Shown: piece after piece, positions 12,741 to 12,845 of the stretch
How the letters are laid out: every line of letters begins with the position of its first letter
Position numbering within the stretch: position 1 is the stretch's first letter
NCBI GenBank assembly: GCA_030621685.1
Contig: JAUXHF010000022.1
Span: 1-12,845, forward strand
DNA: 12,845 nt
Direction of reading: 5' to 3'
From: Spirochaetota bacterium
GTDB taxonomy: Bacteria > Spirochaetota > UBA12135 > COTS27
Notes under the pieces: generated by a model
Seen by the model: the letters and a program-made list of their open reading frames with translations, nothing else
Told to the model about the DNA's origin: nothing
The model's database searches: none
Made by a program: the position numbers and the translations under genes

Positions 12741-12837
12741 AATTTCTTATTATAAATTATTAGATGAGACAGCGGCCTAGGAAGAAACCCCAAGCGAGAC
12801 TTAGGCTACAAGGTAGCCGAGCTTACAAAATACGTTT
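12741..12837 (+). repeat. dispersed direct repeat, copy B
   Basis: This is the same-orientation partner of 10861-10934. It has 23 extra bases between the two matching blocks, including GGCTAC AAG GTAGCC (12804-12818), a 6-bp perfect hairpin with a 3-base loop. It runs to within eight bases of the window edge. Confidence 0.65.
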
Positions 12838-12845
12838 ATTTGCAA
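12764..12845 (+). CDS. possible start of a gene running off the right edge
   Basis: An ATG at 12764 opens a frame that stays open to the end of the window (27 codons). It is very basic: MRQRPRKKPQARLRL, then QGSRAYKIRLFA. No ribosome binding site precedes it. Copy A of the dispersed repeat has the same ATG with a similar beginning (MRHKPRDK) but stops after 19 codons. Too short to name; it may be noncoding repeat. Confidence 0.2.
   Translation, partial: MRQRPRKKPQARLRLQGSRAYKIRLFA

Larger units (their letters stand above)
12135..12845. other. gene-poor region at the right end
   Basis: No recognisable gene lies in these 711 bases. Visible elements are two CTTAAG palindromes near 12260-12281, small hairpins (AGGCA/TGCCT near 12406-12421; GCTTGC TACA GCAAGC at 12476-12491), the 27-nt repeat array, a low-confidence 80-codon frame over it, and the second copy of the dispersed repeat. 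The rest of the stretch is AT-rich without a visible function. Confidence 0.5.

Overview
The window looks like chromosome of a Gram-negative, moderately AT-rich bacterium. Nearly all coding genes are housekeeping: glycolysis and serine synthesis, peptidoglycan precursor synthesis, isochorismate synthesis and nucleotide excision repair. The Gram-negative call rests on a signal-peptide protein that resembles an outer-membrane beta-barrel. The phylum cannot be fixed from this sequence. The divergent Fe-S uracil-DNA-glycosylase-like protein and the UvrC would fit a spirochaete, and the isochorismate synthase has some Bacteroidota-like wording, so both are only weak guesses. Several genes start with TTG or lack a clear Shine-Dalgarno sequence.

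Layout. Plus strand, 3-3192: the 3' end of gpmI, then serC, a small beta-barrel-like protein and a family-4 UDG-like protein. Minus strand, 9119-3302 in reading order: a truncated rhuM remnant, uvrC, an isochorismate synthase (menF/entC type) and murA. Plus strand, 9357-10849: a compact type II restriction-modification pair, a ThaI-like endonuclease overlapping a beta-class N4-cytosine-type methyltransferase. A gene-poor stretch follows. Then comes a minus-strand EamA/DMT transporter (11193-12134) and a second gene-poor stretch of about 700 bases holding a four-copy 27-nt tandem repeat.

How genes connect. GpmI and SerC both draw on 3-phosphoglycerate (glycolysis and serine synthesis). MurA starts peptidoglycan synthesis. 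The isochorismate synthase opens the menaquinone or catecholate branch from chorismate. UvrC and the UDG-like protein are repair-type genes. The R-M pair with the rhuM stub just upstream of uvrC is the accessory part of the window and the likeliest transferred segment.

Most unusual signals. (1) The UDG-like protein keeps all four Fe-S cysteines but has lost the recognisable GE(A/G)PG catalytic motif. (2) Short tandem duplications occur throughout. Units inside genes are 6, 9 or 27 nt, and units between genes are 7 or 13 nt. (3) UvrC carries a low-complexity insert of roughly 70 residues made partly of hexamer repeats. (4) A dispersed direct repeat flanks the transporter segment, and the second copy reads into the end of the window. 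(5) A truncated rhuM ends 17 nt before uvrC.
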